The notes under the pieces are model-generated. The model was given only the letters and a program-made list of their open reading frames with translations. It was not told where the DNA came from and did not search any database. From contig CAKTWK010000031.1 of assembly GCA_934630735.1 (NCBI GenBank), positions 1 to 26,045 on the forward strand: a DNA stretch of 26,045 nucleotides, written 5' to 3'. The stretch is from an uncultured Collinsella sp. (GTDB lineage Bacteria > Actinomycetota > Coriobacteriia > Coriobacteriales > Coriobacteriaceae). Position 1 is the first letter of the stretch; each line of letters begins with the position of its first letter. Position numbers and translations under genes: made by a program. Shown here in pieces: positions 7,372 to 15,737 of this stretch.

Positions 7372-10122
7372 TTAAGCGGAACGCTTGGCCTCGAGCTTGG
7401 CCTGAGCGGCAGCCAGGCGCGCCAGGGGCACGCGGTAAGGCGAGCAGGACACATAGTCCACATCGGCAACGTTGAACAGGCCCTTGATGGACTTAGGGTC
7501 GCCGCCGTGCTCACCGCACACGCCAAAGTGCATGCCGGGGTTGGTAGCGCGGCCCTTCTCGACGGCCATGCGCACGAGCTCCAGCACCGCCGAGTCGATG
7601 GTCTCGAAGGGGTTGTCCTTCAAGATCTTCTTATGCATGTACAGCGGGATGAACTTGGCCTCGGCGTCGTCACGCGAGAAACCAAAAGTCGTCTGCGTAA
7701 GGTCGTTGGTGCCAAAGCAGAAAAAGTCGGCGTGCTGCGCAATCTCGTCGGCGACCATGCAGGCGCGCGGCAGCTCGAGCATCGTGCCCACGGGAATGTT
7801 GAGCTCGACACCTTCCTCGGAGGAAACCTCGGCAATCACGCGCTCGATGACCTCGCGAGTCTGAACGTGCTCGGCCGTAATGGAAACGAGCGGGACCATA
7901 ATCTCGGGACGCGGGTCGACGCCTTCCTTGATAAGGCGGGCGGCAGCCGTTGCCACGGCACGGACCTGCATGAGCGGCAGGTCACCGAAGACGACGGACA
8001 AGCGCACGCCGCGCAGGCCGAGCATCGGGTTGGACTCGACCATGCCGTCGATACGACGCAGGCGGGCACGCAGGGCGGCGAGTTCTTCCTCGCTGGCGCC
8101 GGCGGCCACCTTCTTGGTGATGGCGACCTCAAGCTCGCGAGGATCATCCAGGAACTCATGCAGCGGCGGATCGAGCAGGCGAACGACCACATCGCGACCG
8201 GACATGGTCTTGAACATCGCCAAGAAGTCCTCGGTCTGAACCTTGAGCAGATCGGCCAGGGCCTGCTGCTTCACGGTCTCATCGTCAGAAAGGATAAAGC
8301 TCTGGATAATGTTCTTGCGATCGCCCAGGAACATGTGCTCGGTGCGGCATAGGCCGATGGCCTCGGCGCCAAACTCGAGCGCGAGCTCGGCATCCTCGGG
8401 GTTGTCGGCGTTGACGCGCACGTGGTTGGCGTGGCCGTCAGTCTCGTCCAGGCGGATCTCGTCGGCCCAGGACAGGATGGTGTCCAGGTCGCCGGTGAGC
8501 TCAGCGGAGACCAAATCGACAGCGCCATCAACGACAATGCCTTGGGTTCCGTCGATGGAGATGATGTCGCCCTCGTGCAGCACGCGATCGCTGCCCTCGA
8601 TACGCACGACCTTCTCGGCCGCGTCGATATGGAAACGCTCGACACCGCAGACGCAGGGGGTACCCATGCCACGGGCGATAACGGCGGCATGGCTCGTCTT
8701 ACCACCGTGGCTCGTCAAGATACCCTCGGCGGCGACCATACCCTTCAGGTCGTCGGGGTTGGTCTCCCAGCGGACCAGAATGACCTTGTGACCCTCGGCG
8801 GAACGTGCGACGGCGTCGTCACTCGAGAACACGACCTCGCCCACAGCGGCACCGGGACTGGCGTTAAGGCCACATGCGAGCGCCTCGTACTTCTTGGAGG
8901 AGTCGAACTGCGGGTGCAGGAGCTGGTCGAGCTGTGCGGGGTCGATGCGGCTCACGGCCTCCTCACGGGTGATGAGGCCTTCTTCGACCATCTCGATAGC
9001 GATGCGCAGGGCGGCGGTTGCGGTACGCTTGCCCACGCGGGTCTGGAGCATCCAGAGCTTACCCTGTTCGATGGTGAACTCGATATCGCACATGTCGCGG
9101 TAGTGATCCTCAAGCGTCAGGAAGACACGCTCAAGCTCCTCACCTGCGGACTCGAGGCCCGGGGTGGTCTTGAGGTCGGCAATGGGCTCGGTGTTGCGGA
9201 TGCCGGCAACAACGTCCTCGCCCTGGGCGTTGACCAGAAAGTCACCGTAGAACTCCTTGGTGCCGTCGGCCGGATTACGCGTAAAGGCGACACCGGTCGC
9301 CGAGGTCTCGCCCTTATTGCCAAAGGCCATAGCCTGGACGTTGACAGCGGTGCCAAGGTCATCGGAAATGCCGTGCTGTCTGCGGTAGATGCAGGCGCGC
9401 TCGTTCATCCAACTGCCAAAGACGGCCTGGATAGCGAGGCGCAGCTGGAGCTCCGGATCGTGTGGGAAGACGGGCTTGCCGTCAGCGACTTCGAGCTCGG
9501 GGTACAGGGCGGCCTCGACGTTCTCAGAGAAAATGCTCTTAAAGGTCTCGACGAGCTCCTGCAGGTCCTCGGCCGATAGCTCGGAGTCGACGCGAACGCC
9601 GGCGACCAGGCGGGCCTGGGTCAGGGCGTTTTCGAACAAGTCGGCATCGACACCCATGACGACGTTGGAGAACATCTGGATAAAGCGACGATAGCTGTCC
9701 CAGGCAAAGCGCGGGTTCTGTGTCTGGGCGATAAGGCCCTGGACGGAATCGTCGTTGAGGCCCAGGTTGAGGACCGTGTCCATCATGCCGGGCATGGAGA
9801 ACGGAGCACCCGAGCGTACCGAGACGAGCAGTGGGTCACGGGCGTCGCCAAGCTTCTTGCCGCAGCGGGCCTCGAGGTCGACCTCGGCGGCAACGATTTC
9901 GTCGAGCGCGCCCTCCGGCCACACGTTGCCTGCACCAGAGTACTCAACGCAGGTCTGGCAGGTAATGGTAAAGCCACCGGGAACCGGCAGGCCGATACGG
10001 CTCATCTCGGCAAGGTTCGCGCCTTTGCCGCCAAGCACGAAGTTCATGGACTTGTCGCCCTCGGTGACACAAGTGCCCTGGGCATCGGTTCCAAAACGGT
10101 AAACCCTCTTGCAATCGCTCAC
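7372..10122 (-). CDS. ppdK: Pyruvate, phosphate dikinase
   Basis: 916 residues, slightly longer than the usual 870-890. It interconverts pyruvate, ATP and Pi with phosphoenolpyruvate, AMP and PPi in the cytosol, linking glycolysis and gluconeogenesis. Seen: the nucleotide-binding part with VLGGKGANLAEMSRIGLPVP (about 29-48) and SVRSGAPFSMPGMMDT (about 101-116), the swivelling His domain with GGKTSHAAVIARGMGTPCVCG (catalytic His478, regulatory Thr476), and the PEP-binding barrel with GLCRTEHMF (about 590), GTNDLTQTTFGFSRDD (about 804) and GVCGEHGGDP (catalytic Cys869). The start is GTG at 10122 with AAGGGG upstream; no better start is visible. Its regulator ppsR lies directly upstream across a 299 bp gap full of repeats, so ppdK probably has its own regulated promoter. 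Confidence 0.98.
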   Translation of the reverse strand: MSDCKRVYRFGTDAQGTCVTEGDKSMNFVLGGKGANLAEMSRIGLPVPGGFTITCQTCVEYSGAGNVWPEGALDEIVAAEVDLEARCGKKLGDARDPLLVSVRSGAPFSMPGMMDTVLNLGLNDDSVQGLIAQTQNPRFAWDSYRRFIQMFSNVVMGVDADLFENALTQARLVAGVRVDSELSAEDLQELVETFKSIFSENVEAALYPELEVADGKPVFPHDPELQLRLAIQAVFGSWMNERACIYRRQHGISDDLGTAVNVQAMAFGNKGETSATGVAFTRNPADGTKEFYGDFLVNAQGEDVVAGIRNTEPIADLKTTPGLESAGEELERVFLTLEDHYRDMCDIEFTIEQGKLWMLQTRVGKRTATAALRIAIEMVEEGLITREEAVSRIDPAQLDQLLHPQFDSSKKYEALACGLNASPGAAVGEVVFSSDDAVARSAEGHKVILVRWETNPDDLKGMVAAEGILTSHGGKTSHAAVIARGMGTPCVCGVERFHIDAAEKVVRIEGSDRVLHEGDIISIDGTQGIVVDGAVDLVSAELTGDLDTILSWADEIRLDETDGHANHVRVNADNPEDAELALEFGAEAIGLCRTEHMFLGDRKNIIQSFILSDDETVKQQALADLLKVQTEDFLAMFKTMSGRDVVVRLLDPPLHEFLDDPRELEVAITKKVAAGASEEELAALRARLRRIDGMVESNPMLGLRGVRLSVVFGDLPLMQVRAVATAAARLIKEGVDPRPEIMVPLVSITAEHVQTREVIERVIAEVSSEEGVELNIPVGTMLELPRACMVADEIAQHADFFCFGTNDLTQTTFGFSRDDAEAKFIPLYMHKKILKDNPFETIDSAVLELVRMAVEKGRATNPGMHFGVCGEHGGDPKSIKGLFNVADVDYVSCSPYRVPLARLAAAQAKLEAKRSA

Positions 10123-10172
10123 GATACTTCCCCTTCCATGCGCTCTCGCGCACGACCGTGGTAACGAATCGA

Positions 10173-10203
10173 CCCGCCGGATGCGGGCCGTGAGGGAACT
10201 ATA
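10173..10203 (-). promoter_or_regulatory. Probable ppdK promoter -10 box and leader hairpin
   Basis: TATAGT on the minus strand at 10203-10198 is a good -10 box. At 17 bp spacing the -35 position reads TCAAGC, a poor match, as expected of an activator-dependent promoter. A CCCGC/GCGGG hairpin (10187-10173) follows in the likely leader. Inferred from sequence alone. Confidence 0.45.
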
Positions 10204-10244
10204 CGGCGGGATTTAAACGGGCTTGAGCAGAGGATGCGCGGTTT

Positions 10245-10308
10245 GGTAAACGTGCTAAAACCTGCGGTAAACGGTAGGTAAAAGTGGTTACCTTATGAAG
10301 ATACCACT
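10245..10308. promoter_or_regulatory. Phased GGTAAA repeats and overlapping palindromes upstream of ppdK
   Basis: Plus strand: GGTAAAC at 10245-10251, GGTAAAC at 10266-10272 and GGTAAAA at 10277-10283, so starts are 21 and 11 bp apart, close to two and one helical turns. The last overlaps a palindrome AGGTAA-N6-TTACCT (10276-10293), which overlaps another, AGTGGT-N14-ACCACT (10283-10308). An inverted copy, TTTACC, is at 10352-10357. The cluster lies about 50-120 bp before the presumed ppdK start site. It looks like an operator array in an AT-rich stretch; the regulator is unknown. Confidence 0.5.
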
Positions 10309-10372
10309 AAAATAAATTAGCAGGTCAAATGTAGGTTTCTTGCTAAATCGCTTTACCAAAACCAGTCAATTT

Positions 10373-10399
10373 GAGACGGGGCATTTTAATCACCGTCCC
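10373..10399 (-). terminator. Weak hairpin after ppsR (terminator or REP-like palindrome)
   Basis: GGGACGG pairs with CCGTCTC (one G-U pair) around a 13 nt AT-rich loop, 23 nt after the ppsR stop on the minus strand. No clean T-run follows, so it may be a weak terminator or a short dispersed palindrome. With the two entries before it, this accounts for most of the 299 bp gene-free gap 10123-10421; no ORF or RNA gene is supported there. Confidence 0.35.
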
Positions 10400-10421
10400 C
10401 GAAAAATCATCCCAGAAAGGA

Positions 10422-11297
10422 CTACTGCTGTTGAGCGCGGCGGCCGGCACGGCGGGCCCTAGCTTCCTGGATCTCTTCGAGGTGAGCGATGATCTCGGAG
10501 GCACTCTCCTCAATCGCCTTGCCGTCGGTGCGTACCACAAAGCAACCCAGACGTTTCATGAGGGCACGAGCCTCCTCGAGCTCACTGCGTACACTCTCGG
10601 GCTCGGCATAGGAGCCGGCAACGGCACGGGCATAGTCGTCGCCCAGGCGGCTATCGCGAATCTCGGAAATCACATCGACGGTCGAAATCAGACCGAAGAG
10701 ACGCATCGGATCGACCTCGTAAATCGACTTGGGCGGCTCCATACCGTGCGCCAGCGGAACGTTGGCGACCTTGTAGCCCTGATAGGCCAAATACATCGAA
10801 AGCGGCGTCTTGGATGTGCGCGACACGCCCAGCAGCACGATATCGGCACCCGACAGATCATCGCAGCCGCGCCCGTCATCGTGCTCGACAAAGTACTCCA
10901 TGGCCTCGATGCGGTGGAAATACCTGTCATCGGTCTTATGGATCACACCCGCCACTCCTTTTGGCGGCACGCCAATAAGCGACGACAGCACCGCGAGCGA
11001 CGGGCCGATCAGGTCGACCGAGCGAATGTGCAGCATGCCCAAGTAGTCGAGTACGCGAGCACGAAGCGCCGGGTCGACGATGGTATGGAACACGGCGATA
11101 TCGCGATGGTCAGCATCGACTCGCGAGCCCACAAACGACTTGACCTGCTCCACCGAGGTCACCTTAGGCAGACGTAAAACACGAAAAGCCCCTTCATCAA
11201 ATTGCCCGGACGCCGCAAGCACCACCTCACAAGCGGTATCACCGAGCGAGTCGGAGATAACGATAACGGTGGGACGAGCGGTGACCGGGCAATCCAT
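10422..11297 (-). CDS. ppsR: Pyruvate, phosphate dikinase regulatory protein (kinase/pyrophosphorylase)
   Basis: 291 residues, DUF299 family. The enzyme uses ADP to phosphorylate, and Pi to dephosphorylate, a Thr next to the catalytic His of PpdK or PEP synthase, switching it off and on. Seen: the typical N-terminus PTVIVISDSLGDTACEVV, the P-loop-like motif VLLGVSRTSKTPLSMYLA (about 155-172), YKVANVPLAHG and RDSRLGDDYA. The ATG at 11297 has AAAAGGAG 6 nt upstream, preceded by a small TGCGC/GCGCA hairpin (11311-11324) in the glyS-ppsR gap. The order glyQ-glyS-ppsR resembles Firmicutes loci where the same family lies near glyQS. The target gene ppdK is next downstream, which supports PpdK rather than PEP synthase as the substrate. 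The tail is Arg/Gln-rich. Confidence 0.96.
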   Translation of the reverse strand: MDCPVTARPTVIVISDSLGDTACEVVLAASGQFDEGAFRVLRLPKVTSVEQVKSFVGSRVDADHRDIAVFHTIVDPALRARVLDYLGMLHIRSVDLIGPSLAVLSSLIGVPPKGVAGVIHKTDDRYFHRIEAMEYFVEHDDGRGCDDLSGADIVLLGVSRTSKTPLSMYLAYQGYKVANVPLAHGMEPPKSIYEVDPMRLFGLISTVDVISEIRDSRLGDDYARAVAGSYAEPESVRSELEEARALMKRLGCFVVRTDGKAIEESASEIIAHLEEIQEARARRAGRRAQQQ

Positions 11298-11331
11298 GCG
11301 AGGCTCCTTTTGCGCTTATGCGCAGGCTAGC

Positions 11332-13428
11332 TTACTTTTTGCGGGCAAGCTCACCAATGTTGGCGATGCCGGAGAATACGGCCTCGAAGCGGTTGAGCAG
11401 CTTAAGGCGATTATCGCGGAGCTGCTCGTCCTTGTCCATGACCATAACCTCGTCAAAGAAACGGTCGATGGGGGCACGCAGGGCGGCCAGAGCGGCAAAC
11501 GCGGCAGGGTAATCCTCGGCAGCAAGGGCGACATCGACGGCGGTCTGAGCGGCCTCGGAGGCGTCGGCAAGCGCAAGCTCGACCTCGCCCATCAGGCTGC
11601 GGTCGTACTCCGCACCCAGCTCGGGCTTAGAGATATGCGCGGCACGGGCATAGGCGGTGGCCAGGTTGTCGAAGGTCTCGGCATCGTTCTTGCGGGCCTC
11701 GTCGAGGGCGGCACAGCGGGCGAAGAAGACCGACGGGGCGATGATGTGCACCGCGGAGACGGCGGCAACGGTGTCGGCCGGGATCTTCTCGTCACGGGCC
11801 ATGCTCACCAGACGACCGTGGAAGAAGTCGCGGACCTGCTGGGCAACCTCGGCGGCGTCAAACTCAATGCCCTGCTCGCTGTAGAGCTCGAGTGCAAAGT
11901 CGATGAGCGACGTGGGGTCGATCGGCAGACGGTCGCGCAGGATGTTGATGATGCCGATGGCGGCACGACGCAGCGCGTACGGGTCGGAGGAGCCGGTCGG
12001 GGGCTCGCCGATGGAAAAAATACCGGCAATGGTATCGAGCTTGTCGGCACAGGCCACGATGCAGCCAGCGGTGCCCTCGGGTAGCTCGTCGCCGGCAAAG
12101 CGGGGACGATAATGATCGCGGATAGCGTGGGCGACCTCTTCGTTCTCCCCCATCGCGATGGCGTAGTAACCGCCCATCACACCCTGCTGGCTCGTGAACT
12201 CGACAACGGCGTTGGACACCAGGTCGGCCTTGCACAGGTGAGCGGCGCGGCCGGCATCGGCGGCCAGGTGGGCGCCCAGGTGAGCCTCGCGGGCAATAGC
12301 GAGCGCAAGCTGCTCAATACGCTCGGACTTGGCGAGCACGCTGCCAAGCTTCTCCTGGAAGGCAACCTTGGCCAGGCGCTCGCGGAACTCGTCGAGGGAG
12401 ATCTTCAGATCCTCCTCGTAGAAGAACTTGGCGTCGTCCAGACGGGCGCGCACGACGCGCTCGTTGCCGTCGATCACGCGCTCGGCATTCTCGGGCTTGC
12501 TGTTGGAGACAATCACGAACTCACGCGTCAGCTTGCCCTCGCCGTCATAGATCGGGAAGTAGCGCTGGTTGGTGAGCATAGACTCGCAGATGATCTCGTG
12601 CGGGACCTTGAGGAACTCCTCATCGAAGGTACCGACGAGCACCGTCGGCCACTCGCAGAGGTTAATGACCTCCTCAAAGACCTTCTTGGGCGTATCGACG
12701 TGGCAGCCGGGGCGCGCAGCCTCGACCTCGGCAATACCGGCCAGGATGGCCTCGCGACGGCGCTCGGCAGAAAGCACGCCGGCATCCTCGAGCACCTGCT
12801 CGTAAACAGCCGGGCTGGCGACCACATGGTCACCTGGGCCAAGCACGCGATGGCCGCGCGTGGTGTTGCCACTCGTCACGTCGGCAAACGACACGGGCAC
12901 GACGTCCTCGCCCAAAAGGCAGCAGATCCAGCGGACCGGACGCACGAACGTGGCGTGCTCGTGGCCCCAGCGCTGAGAACGGTAGTTGGGCCACTGCAGG
13001 CCGGCGATGGTCTTCTCGCACAGGGCCGTCAGAATCGGGGTGGCCGGAGCGGAAGGAATGTTCTTCTCGGCAAAGACGTACTCACGGCCGTCGGTGTCCT
13101 CGCGACGGACCAGATCCTCGGCAGCCACACCGCACTTGCGGGCAAAGCCCTGGGCGGCCTTGGTGGCATTACCGTCGGCATCGAAGGCGATGTTGGCCGC
13201 GGGGCCACGCTTGACCTCGTGAACCTCATCGGTCGCGGTGGCGACGTCGGCAACGAGCGCAGCCAGGCGACGCGGGCTCGAGATCACGCGGACCTCGCCG
13301 TGGGCCAGGCCGGCCTCGTCGAGACCCTTGGCAATCATGGTGCCAAGCTGCTTGACGGCATTGTTCAGCGGTGCAGAGGGCATTTCCTCCGTACCAATCT
13401 CAAACAGGAAATCCTTAGCGTCTGCCAT
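11332..13428 (-). CDS. glyS: Glycine-tRNA ligase, beta subunit
   Basis: About 698 residues, the normal length. It forms the alpha2beta2 glycyl-tRNA synthetase with GlyQ and binds tRNA(Gly). Seen: the classic start FLFEIGTEEMPSAPLNNAV, VISSPRRLAALV, KRGPAANIAFDADGNATKAAQGFARKCG split over the pre-core region, WGHEHATFVRPVRWICCLLG, ANQRYF-type LTNQRYFPIYDGEGKL, VEFTSQQGVMGGYYA, and a C-terminal anticodon-binding region ending FDEVMVMDKDEQLRDNRLKLL. The ATG at 13428 lies three bases after the glyQ stop, with GAGGTGG upstream inside glyQ, so the two are translated together. The gene is intact. Confidence 0.98.
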   Translation of the reverse strand: MADAKDFLFEIGTEEMPSAPLNNAVKQLGTMIAKGLDEAGLAHGEVRVISSPRRLAALVADVATATDEVHEVKRGPAANIAFDADGNATKAAQGFARKCGVAAEDLVRREDTDGREYVFAEKNIPSAPATPILTALCEKTIAGLQWPNYRSQRWGHEHATFVRPVRWICCLLGEDVVPVSFADVTSGNTTRGHRVLGPGDHVVASPAVYEQVLEDAGVLSAERRREAILAGIAEVEAARPGCHVDTPKKVFEEVINLCEWPTVLVGTFDEEFLKVPHEIICESMLTNQRYFPIYDGEGKLTREFVIVSNSKPENAERVIDGNERVVRARLDDAKFFYEEDLKISLDEFRERLAKVAFQEKLGSVLAKSERIEQLALAIAREAHLGAHLAADAGRAAHLCKADLVSNAVVEFTSQQGVMGGYYAIAMGENEEVAHAIRDHYRPRFAGDELPEGTAGCIVACADKLDTIAGIFSIGEPPTGSSDPYALRRAAIGIINILRDRLPIDPTSLIDFALELYSEQGIEFDAAEVAQQVRDFFHGRLVSMARDEKIPADTVAAVSAVHIIAPSVFFARCAALDEARKNDAETFDNLATAYARAAHISKPELGAEYDRSLMGEVELALADASEAAQTAVDVALAAEDYPAAFAALAALRAPIDRFFDEVMVMDKDEQLRDNRLKLLNRFEAVFSGIANIGELARKK

Positions 13429-13431
13429 GGC

Positions 13432-14343
13432 TTACGCCACCTCGCCTTCCTGATCGGCATTCTCGTTGATTCCGGCGACCTCGGCCATATAGGCCTCGCA
13501 GCACGCCTTGGCGACGGCGCGGACGCGCAGGATGTAATTGGCGCGCTCGACTGCGGACAGCGCACCGCGGGCATCGAGCAGGTTGAAGGCATGGCTGCAC
13601 TTCATGACGCAGTCGTACGCCGGCAGCGGCAGCTTGCGCTCCAGGCAGGAGTGGCACTCGGCCTCGTAGTCGTCAAACTTCTGACGCATCATCTCGACGT
13701 TGGCGACCTCAAAGTTGTAAGCGCTGAACTCGCGCTCGTTCTCCAGGAAAACGTCGCCGTAGGTCATGGGCGTGCCGTCGGGCAGGTAGCTCCACACCAG
13801 GTCGTAGACCGAGTTGACGCCCTGGGCGTACATGGCGATACGCTCCAGGCCATAGGTGATCTCGACGGGAACGGGATCGACCTCGATGCCGCCCACCTGC
13901 TGGAAGTACGTAAACTGCGTGACCTCCATGCCATTGAGCCAGACCTCCCAGCCAAGGCCCCAGGCGCCCAGGGTCGGGCTCTCCCAATCGTCCTCGACAA
14001 AGCGGACGTCATGGTCGTTGGGGTCCAGGCCAATAGCGGCCAGCGAACCCAGGTAGAGCTCCTGGGCGTTGACCGGCGAGGGCTTGATGAGCACCTGGAA
14101 CTGATAGTAGTGCTGCATGCGGTTGGGGTTCTCGCCGTAGCGGCCGTCGGCGGGACGGCGGCAGGGCTGTGCATAGCAGGTACGCCACTCGGCGGGGCCG
14201 AGCGAGCGCAGCGTGGTCGCGGTATGGAAGGTACCGGCACCGACCTCGGAGTCATAGGGCTGCATAATGACGCAGCCCTGCTCGCCCCAGTACTGCTGAA
14301 GGCGCAGGATGATGTCTTGGAAGGAAAGCGATGAAGCGTTCAT
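13432..14343 (-). CDS. glyQ: Glycine-tRNA ligase, alpha subunit
   Basis: 303 residues; the catalytic class II subunit that makes glycyl-adenylate. Seen: [38 protein letters not shown], the signature [53 protein letters not shown] and [20 protein letters not shown]. All match the family along its length. The ATG at 14343 fits the family N-terminus; a GAGGGG site lies rather far (11 nt) upstream and AGAGG is too close, so initiation may be weak. The 59 bp gap to lepB has no terminator; a TATAGT (14395-14390) could be a -10 box, but no -35 is clear. I see no T-box leader. It is probably read from the rpsP-lepB unit, a weak local promoter, or both. Confidence 0.98.
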   Translation of the reverse strand: MNASSLSFQDIILRLQQYWGEQGCVIMQPYDSEVGAGTFHTATTLRSLGPAEWRTCYAQPCRRPADGRYGENPNRMQHYYQFQVLIKPSPVNAQELYLGSLAAIGLDPNDHDVRFVEDDWESPTLGAWGLGWEVWLNGMEVTQFTYFQQVGGIEVDPVPVEITYGLERIAMYAQGVNSVYDLVWSYLPDGTPMTYGDVFLENEREFSAYNFEVANVEMMRQKFDDYEAECHSCLERKLPLPAYDCVMKCSHAFNLLDARGALSAVERANYILRVRAVAKACCEAYMAEVAGINENADQEGEVA

Positions 14344-14402
14344 GCCTCTAATATCCCCTCGTCGAAACGATTACACGGTTAGGTACTGTACTATAGCGGT
14401 TT

Positions 14403-14966
14403 TTAGTCGATAGCGCCGATACGGTTGAGCGGCCAGTAGCGCACAAGCGACACGGCGATCAAGTCGGAGCGGTCGACCGGGCCAAAGTAGCGGGAGTCAG
14501 CAGAGTTCTCGCGGTTGTCGCCCATCACCCACACACAGTCGTCAGGGACGGTGTAGGGATAGCTCACCTGGGCAGCGGGCGCCTGGACGGAAAGCGGCCA
14601 GCTCATGCCGGTCGTATAGTCCTCGTCGAGCGCCTGGCCGTCAACGACGACCTTGCCGTCCTGCAAGTCGACCGTCTGGCCGGCCGTGGCGATAACGCGC
14701 TTTACCAGCACGTCATGCTCGGACGTGGCATCGGGGTTGTGGAACACCACGATATCGCCTTGCTTGACGGGCTGTCCGAGTTCGAGCGTCACCTTCTGCG
14801 CCAGAATCTGGTCGCCGATTTCGATCGTGGACTCCATGGAACCGGTAGGCACCACAAAGGGTTCGACCACAAACGAGCGAATCAAGAAGGTGGCGACCAG
14901 CGCGATCGCAACGATTACGATCCACTCAAAGGCGCCCCTCAGGGCAGAATGCTGCGATGGGACCAT
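14403..14966 (-). CDS. lepB: Signal peptidase I
   Basis: 187 residues. Type I signal peptidase removes signal peptides from secreted proteins on the outer face of the membrane. Seen: a single N-terminal membrane helix FEWIVIVAIALVATFLIRSF (about 13-32), VEPFVVPTGSMESTIEIGD with catalytic Ser43, DVLVKRVIATAGQTVD with the general-base Lys89, and the late box GDNRENSADSRYFGPV. The frame is open to 15068, but the ATG at 14966, two bases after the trmD stop with AGGAG just upstream, gives the family N-terminus. In actinobacteria lepB usually follows rplS in this operon; here rplS is missing from between trmD and lepB. It could process the secreted protein encoded at 4449-7256, as one substrate among many. 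Confidence 0.97.
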   Translation of the reverse strand: MVPSQHSALRGAFEWIVIVAIALVATFLIRSFVVEPFVVPTGSMESTIEIGDQILAQKVTLELGQPVKQGDIVVFHNPDATSEHDVLVKRVIATAGQTVDLQDGKVVVDGQALDEDYTTGMSWPLSVQAPAAQVSYPYTVPDDCVWVMGDNRENSADSRYFGPVDRSDLIAVSLVRYWPLNRIGAID

Positions 14967-14968
14967 TC

Positions 14969-15727
14969 TCACTCCTCGCTCTGCGAATACGAAGCGTCCA
15001 GGATCTTCTGCGCGTACGTGCGCTCCTCGGGCGTAAGGCGTGCCGTCTCGATAAGATCGGGACGCCAACGACAGGTACGCTCGATGGCGTTTTTGCGACG
15101 CCAGGCATCGACCTTGGCGTGGTCACCGCTTACGAGCACTGGAGGCACACCCTCGCCATTGAACTCGGCGGGGCGGGTGTACTGCGCGTACTCGAGCAGG
15201 CCACCATCCTCAGCGGTCGAAAAGGACTCGTCCACGTTGCTCATCTCGTCGCCCAAGGCTCCGGGAATGAGCCGTACGACGGCATCGGCCACGACCATAG
15301 CGGGCAGCTCGCCGCCCGTGAGCACGTAGTCGCCAATCGAAAGACGCTCATCGGCATACGCATATGCGCGCTCGTCGACACCCTCGTAACGGCTGCACAC
15401 AAACAGCAGGCGCTCGCTTTTGAGCAGGCGCTCGGCAACATGCTGCGTAAAGGGCTCCCCGCAGGGGGTGAAGAACACCACGGTTGGCTTGGGACCCTCG
15501 GAACTGATGGCCTCGATTGCCTCGGCAATGGGCTCGACCTTCATGAGCATGCCCTGCCCGCCGCCATACGGCTCGTCATCGACGGTGCGATGGCGGTCGT
15601 GCGTCCAGTCGCGCAGGTTATACGCCTTAAAATCAAAAAGGCCGGCCTTTCGGGCACGGCCCAAGATCGATGTGGACATGACGGGCTCAAACATCTCAGG
15701 AAAGACCGAAAGGGTCTCAATCAGCAT
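14969..15727 (-). CDS. trmD: tRNA (guanine-N1)-methyltransferase TrmD
   Basis: 252 residues. TrmD methylates G37 of tRNAs next to the anticodon, which keeps the reading frame. It is a SPOUT knot dimer. Seen: LSVFPEMFEPVMSTSILGRA, DWTHDRHRTVDDEPYGGGQG, VCSRYEGVDERA, IGDYVLTGGELPAMVVADAV and VRLIPGALG with the conserved Arg152, then YTRPAEFNGEGVPPVLVSGDHAK. The stretch that reads EDSF in E. coli (catalytic Asp169) reads DESF here (Asp166-Glu167), and three extra residues follow before GLLE. Start: ATG at 15727 with GGGAGGA 4 nt upstream, 10 nt after rimM. Confidence 0.97.
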   Translation of the reverse strand: MLIETLSVFPEMFEPVMSTSILGRARKAGLFDFKAYNLRDWTHDRHRTVDDEPYGGGQGMLMKVEPIAEAIEAISSEGPKPTVVFFTPCGEPFTQHVAERLLKSERLLFVCSRYEGVDERAYAYADERLSIGDYVLTGGELPAMVVADAVVRLIPGALGDEMSNVDESFSTAEDGGLLEYAQYTRPAEFNGEGVPPVLVSGDHAKVDAWRRKNAIERTCRWRPDLIETARLTPEERTYAQKILDASYSQSEE

Positions 15728-15737
15728 GCTGTCCTCC

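Noticed and set aside
12112..14334. 740-codon open frame on the plus strand
   Set aside because: It lies fully antisense to glyS and glyQ, which match their families end to end. High GC content leaves the opposite frame open, and its translation resembles no family.
14344..14402. T-box leader before glyQ
   Set aside because: The gap to lepB is 59 bp, too short for a T-box, and no T-box core sequence or antiterminator is seen.
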